Source: Paenibacillus aestuarii (GTDB taxonomy: Bacteria > Bacillota > Bacilli > Paenibacillales > NBRC-103111). Taken from it: a stretch of 64,000 nt of DNA. This document shows, in pieces, positions 37,138 to 45,282 of the stretch (position 1 is its first letter; each line of letters opens with the position of its first letter). A model generated the notes under the pieces. The model saw nothing but the letters and a program-made list of their open reading frames with translations, was not told where the DNA came from and did no database searches. The position numbers and the translations under genes were made by a program. The DNA lies in the NCBI RefSeq assembly GCF_027789125.1, contig NZ_JAQFVF010000018.1, positions 1 to 64,000 of the forward strand, given 5' to 3'.

Positions 37138-37743
37138 ATGTTTCAATATAGTAATCAACATTATGAAGGAGTCACGTTCAGCAGCCAAGACTTGAGATAT
37201 GGAGAGCTGATTAATTGCACCTTCTCGCGCTGCAGTTTTGCTAATGGGTCCTTGGAGGAAATTGCGACGAAAAGCTGCCGCTTCATGGAATGCAACTTTC
37301 ACGGTGCGTCACTCAATAGTTCGATACATACGGAATCTGCATTCGAGAACTGCAATTTCAGCGAAGCCAACCTGTTTGTGGCCAAATTTGAACATTGCAA
37401 AATGACGGGGTCAGACTTTTCAAGTGCCAATATGGATGGAATTACCATTCAAAAGGGAGACTGGTCGTATACGAATCTGCGTCATGCCCGATTAGGGAAA
37501 CAGAACATGCGCGGGGTTCGTTTCTTCGAGGCTGATCTTTCACAAGCGAATCTGGAAAAAGCGGATCTAAGAGATTGCGATTTGACGAGAACAATATTCA
37601 CACAAGCGAAATTACAGGGAGCCGACGTCCGGGGCGCTAAACTTGACGGTGTCGATTTTAAATCGTTTCCCATTAAAGGTGTTCGCATGGATCGGGAACA
37701 AGCTGTTCTGTTCACCCTTTCGTATGGTGCTAAAGTGGACTGA
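37138..37743 (+). CDS. Pentapeptide-repeat protein 2
   Basis: 201-residue beta-helix protein with repeats throughout (LINCTFSRCSF, FENCNFSEANL, ADLSQANLEKADLRDCDLTR) and a short C-terminal cap REQAVLFTLSYGAKVD. AGGAGG lies before ATG 37138, 19 bp after the first pentapeptide gene, so the two and the leucine-rich-repeat gene form one operon. Repeat regularity increases towards the C-terminus, where the canonical A(D/N)L form appears. Function unknown. Confidence 0.8.
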   Translation: MFQYSNQHYEGVTFSSQDLRYGELINCTFSRCSFANGSLEEIATKSCRFMECNFHGASLNSSIHTESAFENCNFSEANLFVAKFEHCKMTGSDFSSANMDGITIQKGDWSYTNLRHARLGKQNMRGVRFFEADLSQANLEKADLRDCDLTRTIFTQAKLQGADVRGAKLDGVDFKSFPIKGVRMDREQAVLFTLSYGAKVD

Positions 37744-37782
37744 AGTACAGCATGAGCTGCGGATCGATATCGCATGATGATA

Positions 37783-37837
37783 ACGCCCTTGCACGTACAT
37801 GGTACGAGAAACTCGGATGAGTACAAGGCAAGGGCGT
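37783..37837. terminator. Intergenic hairpin between convergent genes
   Basis: ACGCCCTTGC (37783-37792) and GCAAGGGCGT (37828-37837) are perfect arms of a long hairpin with inner GTAC pairing. It lacks a T-run on either strand, so a terminator role is plausible but not typical. Confidence 0.5.
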
Positions 37838-37854
37838 ATATGATCTAACATCAT

Positions 37855-38799
37855 TTACACATTAGAAGCATTTTGCGCTTTCTGCGATCGACCCACTGCC
37901 ACTGATTTCCTCCGCATCAACTGCCGCAAATTGTCCAAATTGACAACGATCGTGCCGGCAATGATGGTCACCACGCCCAGCATCGAAACCCATGTGATCG
38001 TTTCCTCATAAAAGATAGCTCCTATCACGAGCGCAATCAACGGTGAAACATACAGCCACGTGGAGGGGAAAACCGGATTGGTTTTGGCGACAAGCCAATA
38101 GAACAGACTGTGTCCGACCATCGAACCAATGACGATTAAGTATAACAAGGAGCCGAGGGCCCTTGGTTCAAGGAGATAGCTAACGTGCCATCGCTCCGTG
38201 CACATCGAAAACACCAGCAAGAGCAGCCCTCCGTACATCATTTGGGCGGCGTTCAATGCGATCGGGGAGGATTCCGGAAAACGAGCAATAACGCTTTTGG
38301 AAAACAAGGCGCCTGAGGAATAAGCGAATTCCCCGATCAAGATGGCAATACAGCCGATGACCCACCAGATGTTGGCGGAAACTGTCAGGCTTGGCATGAG
38401 CAGCAAGATGACACCGGCAAAGCCGATGATGCAGCCCACGATGGAACGCGTGCTCGACGATTGTTTCAGCACGATGATTTGCAACAGCATAATCATGATC
38501 GGTCCGGTCGCTGACAAGACGGCGGCGATGCCGGAGGAGACAAACTGTTCAGCCCAATATAAGGTGGAGAAGGTGCCGAATGTTAACAATGCGCCGGTCA
38601 GCAGCATTTCTTTGCGCAGCAGTAGGCTGAAGCGAACTTTGTTCTTCGCTGCCATCCACAGGAATAAGATGAGACCTGCAATAAAAAAGCGTAAACCCGC
38701 CGAGAAAAAAGGCGGCGCAGCGGCATCGACACCAATTTTGATTGCCAGAAACGTGGTGCCAAAGATGAAACAGATAAGCAAATAGTTGAACATAATCAT
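37855..38799 (-). CDS. EamA/DMT-family transporter
   Basis: 314-residue membrane protein with ten hydrophobic segments arranged as two EamA repeats (about 5-135 and 150-285), typical of drug/metabolite exporters of the RhaT/YdcZ type. Conserved loops include GLRFFIAGL and LYVSPLIALVIG. The tail is basic and soluble. AAGGAG precedes ATG 38799. It is divergent from a MocR regulator, an arrangement common for amino-acid or amine exporters under MocR control. Substrate unknown. Confidence 0.82.
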   Translation of the reverse strand: MIMFNYLLICFIFGTTFLAIKIGVDAAAPPFFSAGLRFFIAGLILFLWMAAKNKVRFSLLLRKEMLLTGALLTFGTFSTLYWAEQFVSSGIAAVLSATGPIMIMLLQIIVLKQSSSTRSIVGCIIGFAGVILLLMPSLTVSANIWWVIGCIAILIGEFAYSSGALFSKSVIARFPESSPIALNAAQMMYGGLLLLVFSMCTERWHVSYLLEPRALGSLLYLIVIGSMVGHSLFYWLVAKTNPVFPSTWLYVSPLIALVIGAIFYEETITWVSMLGVVTIIAGTIVVNLDNLRQLMRRKSVAVGRSQKAQNASNV

Positions 38800-38832
38800 C
38801 GTACTTCACTCCTTTGCCTTGTATCATAACTG

Positions 38833-38890
38833 GTTCTTCACAGAACAGAATGTAATGAATAGAACAGATGGGAGGGAAATCGTGTACAAT
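38833..38890. promoter_or_regulatory. Divergent promoter region with AGAACAGA direct repeats
   Basis: AGAACAGA occurs at 38842-38849 and 38861-38868, 19 bp apart, and GTTCT at 38833-38837 makes an inverted pair with the first copy. TACAAT (38885-38890) is a likely -10 for the MocR gene, so the second repeat would sit at its -35. Direct repeats about two helical turns apart are typical of GabR/MocR operators. Confidence 0.5.
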
Positions 38891-38929
38891 AGAGGATAAC
38901 ATCGCCAAGCCGAACGAGGGGGAGCAAGC

Positions 38930-40330
38930 ATGTTATTCAAGCAAGTTTATCAATACATCGTGGGCAAAATCGAACGGAATGAATGGCAAGCTGGAGAGAA
39001 GCTGCCCTCCATCCGCTTGCTGGCGGAAGAGCTCGGGGTCCATCGTTTGACCGTGTTCAAGGCGTATCAACTGCTCAAGGAAAATGGAAAGGCGCTGGTA
39101 AAGGAAAAATCGGGCTACTATGTCAAAGACGCACAACAAAGTTGCCACGCGTTGGATCCTGATCTGGAAGCTGCGCCGCCGACAGTGTTGGGCGAGTTCA
39201 AAAACAATTTATCGGAAATTCAGGCGGTTCCCGTGGCGTATCAATTCTCACAGGCTTTGATCGATCCGAATCTGCTGCCTAATCTGTTTTTATCGGAATA
39301 TGTGAAAAAAGTATTTGACATTTACCCGAAGCTGATGGGTTCGTATTCACCTGTTCAAGGCGACATCGAGCTGCGCGAGCTCCTCTGCCGATATATCGCT
39401 CATAAACACAAGGCTCAGCTCAAGCTGAACGAGATTTTGATCACAAGCGGGGCTACACAGGCCATTGATTTGATCGCCCGCCTCTATATTCGTCCCCTGG
39501 ATGCGATTCTGGTGGAAAGGCCGACTTACAGCGGTGCGCTGGATGTATTTCGCATCCATGGCGCCCGGTTGATTCCCGTTGAAATCAGCATTGATGGATA
39601 CGATTTGGAGCAGGTGGAAGCGTTGATGAAGCAGCACCGGCCGCGATTTTTTTACATGAATCCAACCTTTCACAATCCCACTGGTTATACGGTCCCTTCG
39701 GCGCAGCGCAAGCTGCTCGTTGAGTTAGCTGAGCGGTACCGATGCATCCTCGTTGAGGACGATGCGTTTCATGAGATGTATTTTGACACGCCGCCGCCGC
39801 CGCCTTTGTTCACGTACGATACGGAAGGCTGGGTCCTATACATTCGCAGCTTCAGCAAATATGTGGCACCGGGGCTGCGCATATGTGCAATCATTTGCCG
39901 CCAATCGGTGATGGGGCCACTTGTAACGGTCAAATCATTGGCAGATAATGGAACGCCCCTGGTGAATCAAAAAATATTTTTGCATTATTTCCAGTCGGAT
40001 CGGATGCAGCAGCATTTGAAGAAGTTAAGAATCGCCCTCCAGGTGCGGCGCGACATCATGGAAGCGGAGCTGCACGAGCGAACGAATTGGGAGTGGGTCC
40101 GTCCGAAAGGCGGACTTAATCTCTGGCTGAAGCTGCCGGATACGTTTCCGGTCGAAACGTTGCTGCAGGCTTGTTTCCAGCATTCGATTTCGTTCGTGCC
40201 TGGAACGATCTGTGATCCGCTGCAGCAGATGAAGCCGTGGATTCGTTTGAATTATTCTTTTATCAATGAAGAAAAGCTACGGGAAGGAATTCGGAAATTA
40301 ACCGATATTTCCCGGCAATTCGAGGCATAG
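38930..40330 (+). CDS. MocR/GabR-family PLP-dependent transcriptional regulator
   Basis: 466 residues. An N-terminal GntR winged helix (about 1-70: EKLPSIRLLAEELGVHRLTVFKAYQLL) is linked to an aminotransferase-like domain from about 100, with the PLP lysine in SFSKYVAPGLR near 312 and the MNPTFHNPTGY substrate loop. It probably controls the divergent EamA exporter and itself through the AGAACAGA repeats. It precedes the eut operon on the same strand, but a leader with its own terminator lies between them. Effector unknown. Confidence 0.86.
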   Translation: MLFKQVYQYIVGKIERNEWQAGEKLPSIRLLAEELGVHRLTVFKAYQLLKENGKALVKEKSGYYVKDAQQSCHALDPDLEAAPPTVLGEFKNNLSEIQAVPVAYQFSQALIDPNLLPNLFLSEYVKKVFDIYPKLMGSYSPVQGDIELRELLCRYIAHKHKAQLKLNEILITSGATQAIDLIARLYIRPLDAILVERPTYSGALDVFRIHGARLIPVEISIDGYDLEQVEALMKQHRPRFFYMNPTFHNPTGYTVPSAQRKLLVELAERYRCILVEDDAFHEMYFDTPPPPPLFTYDTEGWVLYIRSFSKYVAPGLRICAIICRQSVMGPLVTVKSLADNGTPLVNQKIFLHYFQSDRMQQHLKKLRIALQVRRDIMEAELHERTNWEWVRPKGGLNLWLKLPDTFPVETLLQACFQHSISFVPGTICDPLQQMKPWIRLNYSFINEEKLREGIRKLTDISRQFEA

Positions 40331-40386
40331 AAGCCCAGGCTCGTTCATAAAATGATGGTACGTGAGACTCAAAAAAGCATAGCATG

Positions 40387-40451
40387 AAGGCGACGATGCC
40401 TTGGCGCGATAAGCGGAACTTGATCTGCTTGTTGTCCCGGGCATCTTTTTG
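40387..40451 (+). promoter_or_regulatory. Candidate EutV/ANTAR antitermination leader of the eut operon
   Basis: Hairpin P1: AAGGC (40387-40391), loop GACGAT, GCCTT (40398-40402). Hairpin P2: AAGCGGA (40411-40417), loop ACTTGA, TCTGCTT (40424-40430, one G-U pair). Both loops have six bases. A competing terminator pairs GATGCC (40395-40400) plus GG with CC plus GGCATC (40440-40445), followed by TTTTT. The terminator arm uses the 3' half of P1, so the two folds exclude each other. ANTAR targets typically have A at loop position 1 and G at 4; P2 has only the A and P1 only the G, so the match is imperfect. Confidence 0.55.
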
Positions 40452-40478
40452 TTTATTGTTGCGCATGGAGGGGATGCG

Positions 40479-41147
40479 ATGAGCTTACAACCGATTCGCG
40501 CTGCTGCGCTGGCCGTTACGATGATTCCGAACGTCGCGCCGGAGCTGGCGGTCAAACTGGATTTGAAGCCTGGGCTCCGCAGCCTGGGCCTGCTTACGAG
40601 CAGCATCGACGACGTCGGCTACACAGCCGTGGACGAAGCGACCAAGATGGCCGCTGTCGAGGTCGTCTATGCCCGCTCATTCTACGCTGGCGCCGCTCAC
40701 GCTTCCGGGCCGCTGTCGGGCGAGTTCCTCGGCATCATCGGCGGCGCATCGCCGGATGAGGTGCGAAGCGGCCTGGATGCGGCATTGCGCCTGATGGAAA
40801 GCGGCGCCTGCTTCTATGGCCTGAACCCGGAAGGAACGCATGCCTATTATGCGCATGTGATCTCGCGGACGGGTTCTTATTTATCCAAGATCGCGGACAT
40901 TCCCGAAGGGGATCCGCTGGCGTATCTCATTGCGCCGCCGCTGGAGGCGATTGCCGGCTTGGATGCGGCGCTCAAGGCAGCCGATGTGCGGCTATGCCAA
41001 TTTTACGGCCCGCCGACGGAGACGAATTTCGGCGGGGGACTTGTTACCGGCAGCCAGTCGGCTTGCACGGCGGCTGCGGCCGCTTTTGCGGAGGCGGTTA
41101 AGGCTGTGGCCGGAAATCCGCTGCGAAAGTCGGGTGATTCGCGATGA
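40479..41147 (+). CDS. eutL: Ethanolamine microcompartment tandem BMC shell protein EutL
   Basis: 222-residue tandem-domain BMC-T protein that forms trimers with a gated central pore in the shell. The start LQPIRAAALAVTMIPNVAPELA, the block GYTAVDEATKMAAVEVVYARSFYAGA and the end PTETNFGGGLVTGSQSAC are diagnostic of EutL. GGAGGGG precedes ATG 40479. First gene of the eut operon, just after the antitermination leader, and it overlaps the next shell gene by 4 bp. Confidence 0.93.
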   Translation: MSLQPIRAAALAVTMIPNVAPELAVKLDLKPGLRSLGLLTSSIDDVGYTAVDEATKMAAVEVVYARSFYAGAAHASGPLSGEFLGIIGGASPDEVRSGLDAALRLMESGACFYGLNPEGTHAYYAHVISRTGSYLSKIADIPEGDPLAYLIAPPLEAIAGLDAALKAADVRLCQFYGPPTETNFGGGLVTGSQSACTAAAAAFAEAVKAVAGNPLRKSGDSR

Positions 41148-41437
41148 AACCACAACAACATGCGCTGGGCATGATCGAAACGAAAGGGGTAGCCGGTCTG
41201 GTCGCTGCAGCTGATGCGGCCGCCAAGACGGCAGATGTTCGCGTGACCTTATACGAGAAAGCCGATGCCGGATTGGTGACGATTTACGTCCTGGGGGAAG
41301 TCGCAGCGGTCAAGGCTTCGGTAGATGCCGGCGGGGAAGCGGCGCGACAGGTCGGGCAATTGCTCGCCACGCATGTGATTCCAAGACCTGACGCTTCGCT
41401 ATGGAACATGCTGGAGAAGCTGATGCCGCCAGAATAG
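41144..41437 (+). CDS. BMC-H shell protein
   Basis: 97-residue single BMC domain ([20 protein letters not shown] at the start, AARQVGQLLATHVIPRP near the end) forming hexameric shell tiles. The pore-region residues differ from the copy at 43007: KADAGLVTIYV here versus [13 protein letters not shown] there, so the two may have different pore properties. It overlaps eutL by 4 bp. Confidence 0.9.
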   Translation: MKPQQHALGMIETKGVAGLVAAADAAAKTADVRVTLYEKADAGLVTIYVLGEVAAVKASVDAGGEAARQVGQLLATHVIPRPDASLWNMLEKLMPPE

Positions 41438-41458
41438 CTGCGGAAGGGAGGGGCTGAC

Positions 41459-42967
41459 ATGAAGCTGGACGCTGACCTGCAGGCGATTCAAGAAGTGCGT
41501 CAAAGGCTGCACGAAGCCAAAGCGGCGCAAAAGCTGCTGGAGACGATGTCACAAGCGCAAATCGACAGTATCATCGCAGCGATGGCGGACGCGGCAGAGC
41601 GAGAAGCTGTACGGCTCGGTGTGCTCGCCTGCGAGGAAACAGGTTTCGGTCATGCACGGGACAAAGCGGCGAAAAACCGTTTTGTCGCGCAAAATGTGTA
41701 TCAGGCGATCAAAGAGATGAAGACGGTTGGGATCATTCACCGCGATGATTCGCGTAAAGTGTGGGAGGTCGCTCAGCCTGTCGGGGTGATCGCTGCCATC
41801 ATCCCATCGACCAATCCTACGTCGACTGTCCTGTTTAAATGCATGATCGCGCTCAAAGCGAGGAACGCGATTGTCATCAGCCCGCATCCGTCTGCGCTGC
41901 GGTGTTCACAAGAAGCCGCTAGGGTGATGCGCGAAGCGGCTGAAGCATCAGGTGCGCCAGCGGGGCTGGTTCACTGCTTGCAGCAGCCGTCGATGGAAGC
42001 CAGCCGGGAGCTGATGACACATAAGCTGACGGATCTGATCTTGGCTACGGGCGGTACTGCGATGGTAAAAGCGGCGTACAGCTCCGGCAAGCCTGCCTAT
42101 GGCGTGGGGCCGGGGAATGTGCCGGTTTATATTCATCATAGCGCGAAAATCAATGCGTCTGTGAGCGCTATCATACAGAGTAAAACGTTTGATTACGGCA
42201 CGATTTGCGCTTCGGAGCAGGCGTTGGTCGTCGACCGTTCAATACGGTCGGAACTGTTGCACGCATTGAAGTTGCATGGCGCTTATGTACTCCAGGAGCA
42301 GGAGAAACGGAAGGTGGAGGCGGTCATTTCCGTGAACGGCGGCAGGAGCCTCAATCCGCAGATTGTCGGCCAATCACCGCAAAAGATTGCGGAGATGGCG
42401 GGAATCTCGATTCCCGAAGGCACCCGTGTGCTGCTGGCGGAAGAGACGGAAGTCGGCTTGGCCCATCCGTTCTCGATTGAAAAGCTAAGCCCGCTGCTGG
42501 CTTTATATACGGTTGAAGATTGGCAGGAGGGCTGCAGGCGCTGTATCGAGCTTTTGGAGCTCGGCGGATTAGGCCACACGCTGGGCATTCACTGCGAGGA
42601 TCAGAACGTAATTGAAGCGTTTGGTCTGGAAAAGCCGGCATCGCGCATCGTTGTCAATGCAGGCACGACTTTTGGCGGTATTGGTGCGACGACGGGCATT
42701 TTGCCGTCGATGACACTCGGCTGCGGATCGTTCGGCAACAATATTACATCGGACAATATTGGACCGATGCATCTGCTCAATATCAAACGGGTCGCCTTCG
42801 GCATCCGGGAGATGGTGACGGAACCGCCGTCTGAGCCGACCGGTTCGTTCGCTGCTCAAGTCCAACAACTGGAGAGCGCCTTGCAGAATCACGGCAGGCC
42901 GGATATTACCCGGGACGAAGTGATGCAAATCGTAAAACGCGTCTTGGCTGAGATGCAGCTGGGATAA
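41459..42967 (+). CDS. eutE: CoA-acylating acetaldehyde dehydrogenase EutE-like
   Basis: 502-residue aldehyde dehydrogenase that would turn acetaldehyde, NAD and CoA into acetyl-CoA inside the compartment. Landmarks: IAAIIPSTNPTSTVLFK, the catalytic cysteine in FDYGTICASEQ near residue 245, GVGPGNVPVYI and the C-terminal GCGSFGNNITSDNI. The N-terminal helix (QAIQEVRQRLHEAKAAQKLL) resembles an encapsulation or oligomerisation segment. It is longer than enterobacterial EutE. GGGAGGGG precedes ATG 41459. Confidence 0.9.
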   Translation: MKLDADLQAIQEVRQRLHEAKAAQKLLETMSQAQIDSIIAAMADAAEREAVRLGVLACEETGFGHARDKAAKNRFVAQNVYQAIKEMKTVGIIHRDDSRKVWEVAQPVGVIAAIIPSTNPTSTVLFKCMIALKARNAIVISPHPSALRCSQEAARVMREAAEASGAPAGLVHCLQQPSMEASRELMTHKLTDLILATGGTAMVKAAYSSGKPAYGVGPGNVPVYIHHSAKINASVSAIIQSKTFDYGTICASEQALVVDRSIRSELLHALKLHGAYVLQEQEKRKVEAVISVNGGRSLNPQIVGQSPQKIAEMAGISIPEGTRVLLAEETEVGLAHPFSIEKLSPLLALYTVEDWQEGCRRCIELLELGGLGHTLGIHCEDQNVIEAFGLEKPASRIVVNAGTTFGGIGATTGILPSMTLGCGSFGNNITSDNIGPMHLLNIKRVAFGIREMVTEPPSEPTGSFAAQVQQLESALQNHGRPDITRDEVMQIVKRVLAEMQLG

Positions 42968-43006
42968 AAATGGCAAGATTATGATTTAAGTTTAGGAGGC
43001 GATCGT

Positions 43007-43294
43007 ATGGCAGGAGAAATGGCGGCACTGGGCATGATCGAAACGAAAGGATTAGTCGGTTCCATCGAGGCAGCAGATGCGATGGTGAAGGCGGCCAATG
43101 TGAAGCTGATTGGCAAAGTGCATGTCGGCGGCGGGCTCATTACGGTGATGGTCAGAGGCGATGTCGGAGCGGTGAAAGCAGCGACGGATGCCGGGGCGGC
43201 AGCAGCGGAAAAAGTCGGCGAGCTGATTTCCGTGCACGTCATTCCGCGTCCGCATTCGGACATCGAGTTTATTTTGCCGAAGCTTGAAGGCTGA
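43007..43294 (+). CDS. eutM: BMC-H shell protein EutM/PduA-like
   Basis: 95-residue BMC domain with [20 protein letters not shown] and [18 protein letters not shown], the latter typical of EutM/PduA. The pore loop [11 protein letters not shown] is canonical. AGGAGG precedes ATG 43007. It ends 8 bp before the PduL gene. Confidence 0.92.
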   Translation: MAGEMAALGMIETKGLVGSIEAADAMVKAANVKLIGKVHVGGGLITVMVRGDVGAVKAATDAGAAAAEKVGELISVHVIPRPHSDIEFILPKLEG

Positions 43295-43302
43295 TTTAGC
43301 CG

Positions 43303-44118
43303 ATGGCGTTCATAACGGAGCGCGACCTGCGCGCACGATCTACCGGGCTGGCCGGAAGACTGCCGAACCCGTTCCCGCTGCGCGAGGGAGACAGATTGAC
43401 ACCGGCCGCCGCCGATTTTTTGAGAAGCAGAGGGATTGCGCTCAAGCTACATCCCGCCGAAGCCGAAGCGGAGGCAGACGCGCTTTCCGCCGTGCCAGCT
43501 GGCAATCTGCCTCTGCAGCCCATCCCGGTCGGCGTATCGGGCAGGCACATTCACCTCTCTGAGGGGCATGTGGAGGAGCTGTTCGGCGCCGGCTATCGCT
43601 TATCCCCGCTGCGCGAACTATCGCAGCCAGGTCAATTTGCGGCGCAGGAAACGGTCACGCTCGTCGGACCGAAGGGCATTTTGCCGCAAGTGCGCATCCT
43701 CGGCCCGTCCCGGGGCGCGACGCAAGTGGAGATCGCTCAGACAGACGGCTATGCCCTGGGGGTACATCCGCCTGTCCGCTTATCCGGACAGCTTGCAGGC
43801 ACGCCGGGGATCACGATTGTCGGTCCTCTGTCAGCTATCCGGATATCCGAGGGGGTCATCATTGCCAAAAATCATGTGCACATGTCCTTGCAGGATGCAG
43901 CAGCCTTTCAAGTCGTATCCGGCGATCGGCTCATGTTGCAAACGATGGGAGAGCGGCCGGTCATTTTTGCAGACGTTATCGTTCGTGTTAGCGAGCGGTA
44001 TGTGCTCGATTTCCATGTGGATACCGATGAAGGCAATGCAGCCGGGCTGCGGACAGGGGATACCGTCATGTGCATCGGCAAGAAAGAGGCGATAAGGGGG
44101 GATCGCTCGTGGAGATGA
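43303..44118 (+). CDS. pduL: PduL-type phosphotransacylase with N-terminal extension
   Basis: 271 residues. The catalytic part from about residue 72 is PduL: VGVSGRHIHLSEGHVEELFG and IIAKNHVHMSLQDA supply the zinc-binding histidines. It converts acetyl-CoA and phosphate to acetyl phosphate and regenerates CoA, taking the place of EutD. Residues 1-50 (FITERDLRARS... GDRLTPAAADFLRSRGIAL) are extra compared with usual PduL and resemble the EutT N-terminus and the C-terminus of the next gene product. The ribosome site is weak (GAAGG 15 bases away), suggesting coupling to eutM. Confidence 0.88.
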   Translation: MAFITERDLRARSTGLAGRLPNPFPLREGDRLTPAAADFLRSRGIALKLHPAEAEAEADALSAVPAGNLPLQPIPVGVSGRHIHLSEGHVEELFGAGYRLSPLRELSQPGQFAAQETVTLVGPKGILPQVRILGPSRGATQVEIAQTDGYALGVHPPVRLSGQLAGTPGITIVGPLSAIRISEGVIIAKNHVHMSLQDAAAFQVVSGDRLMLQTMGERPVIFADVIVRVSERYVLDFHVDTDEGNAAGLRTGDTVMCIGKKEAIRGDRSWR

Positions 44119-44969
44119 ATCAGATGGTCGAGTCCATTGTTCGCGAACTCATTGCGGGCTTGAAGCCCGAGGCGATAAAGCCGCCCAAAGTGCTTTATGT
44201 GTTTTGCGACAGCACCGCGCATGAAGCATTTTCAGACCATTTTATCCTCTTGCGTAAAAACGGAATTGCCTTCGACTTCATGTTCCTTGACGGGGAAACA
44301 TCGGCTTGGCTGGGAAAGCACCGGATTGAATCCGCCGGGCCCGGTAGAACGATTTTGTCCGATGAATACGCCCCGACACCATTAGAGGTACCGAAAGCCT
44401 ATGAGGGCATTATCATCCCGGAAATCGATCTGGATAATGCCGGGCGCATCTCGCTCGGAATGAAAGGGACGGTCAAGGCGGAGCTTGTGTTCGCCGCGCT
44501 TGTTTTGAACAAATTTGTGCTGGTTGCCGACGATGCGCCGGGAATGAAGCGGGCGGACCGGCGAATCTTGCAATCTCTTACGCTGCCGAAGTCTTATCAG
44601 AAACTTTTTGAATATTATAGAAAAGAGATGGCTATGTATGGCGTAGAGTTCGCGCCTGCGAAGGAGCTTGCGGAGGTTGTAGTCCAGAAGTGTGTGCCGA
44701 ATAGCCGCACGGAGGAGGTGGAAAGCGCACCTGTGCCTGTGATTACGGCGGATTCGCCAATGCCGGTACAGCCGGTAGAAGTGAAGATGCCGGTATTGCG
44801 CTTTGAAGGGCGGCTCCTCTCCGCGGAATGGGTCAAAAGGCAGCAAAACCTATCGCAATTCTCGTATATTGCGCTTTCAAGAGGAACGCTCGTGTCACCG
44901 CTAGCGAAAGATTTACTGCGCGATCACGGTATTGCGCTGCACGATGTGGACGATGAACAGGAAAGGTGA
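44109..44969 (+). CDS. Uncharacterised microcompartment-locus protein, possibly flavoprotein-like
   Basis: 286 residues, not confidently assigned. Residues 1 to about 175 look like a Rossmann-type alpha/beta domain (KVLYVFCDSTAHEAF, YEGIIIPEIDLDNAGRISLG, LVFAALVLNKFVLVADDAPG), loosely resembling flavoprotein/decarboxylase-like folds. A Pro/Val-rich linker (VPVITADSPMPVQPVEV) leads to a C-terminal module of about 50 residues (LSAEWVKRQ... VSPLAKDLLRDHGIAL) that matches the N-terminal module of PduL here and of EutT. GTG 44109 follows AGGGGGGA and overlaps pduL by 10 bp; ATG 44115 is an alternative start. Confidence 0.6.
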   Translation: MEMNQMVESIVRELIAGLKPEAIKPPKVLYVFCDSTAHEAFSDHFILLRKNGIAFDFMFLDGETSAWLGKHRIESAGPGRTILSDEYAPTPLEVPKAYEGIIIPEIDLDNAGRISLGMKGTVKAELVFAALVLNKFVLVADDAPGMKRADRRILQSLTLPKSYQKLFEYYRKEMAMYGVEFAPAKELAEVVVQKCVPNSRTEEVESAPVPVITADSPMPVQPVEVKMPVLRFEGRLLSAEWVKRQQNLSQFSYIALSRGTLVSPLAKDLLRDHGIALHDVDDEQER

Positions 44970-44974
44970 CCGCT

Positions 44975-45253
44975 ATGTTGCTGGGCAAAGTGATCGGCAG
45001 TGTGTGGGCAACGCAAAAGGAAGACGGGATGGAAAATTTGAAGCTGCTGGTCATTCAACCGATCGATTTCAGTGGGCGTGAAGCGGGGGCAACGGTCATA
45101 GCCGCCGACCGAATCGGCGCAGGCGCCGGGGAGAAAGTGATTATCTCCCGGGGGAGCCCGGCCCGCATTTTATTTAGCGGAAAGAACGTTCCGATCGATG
45201 CCATGGTCGTTGGAATCGTGGACAGCTACGAAATAGCCGATACGGATGAATAA
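44975..45253 (+). CDS. eutN: BMC vertex protein EutN
   Basis: 92-residue EutN/CcmL family protein forming pentamers that close the shell vertices. It begins LLGKVIGSVWATQKEDGMENLKLLVIQP and has the IGAGAGEKVIISRGSPAR block typical of the family. AAGGTG seven bases upstream selects ATG 44975 over GTG 44966, which overlaps the previous stop. Confidence 0.92.
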   Translation: MLLGKVIGSVWATQKEDGMENLKLLVIQPIDFSGREAGATVIAADRIGAGAGEKVIISRGSPARILFSGKNVPIDAMVVGIVDSYEIADTDE

Positions 45254-45282
45254 CCGGCGGGGGCGGGGGGTGAACAATCGCG

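Noticed and set aside
36483-37743. Quinolone resistance (Qnr) assignment for the pentapeptide-repeat genes
   Set aside because: The fold is shared with Qnr, but most pentapeptide-repeat proteins are not resistance factors and no Qnr-specific loop motif was identified.
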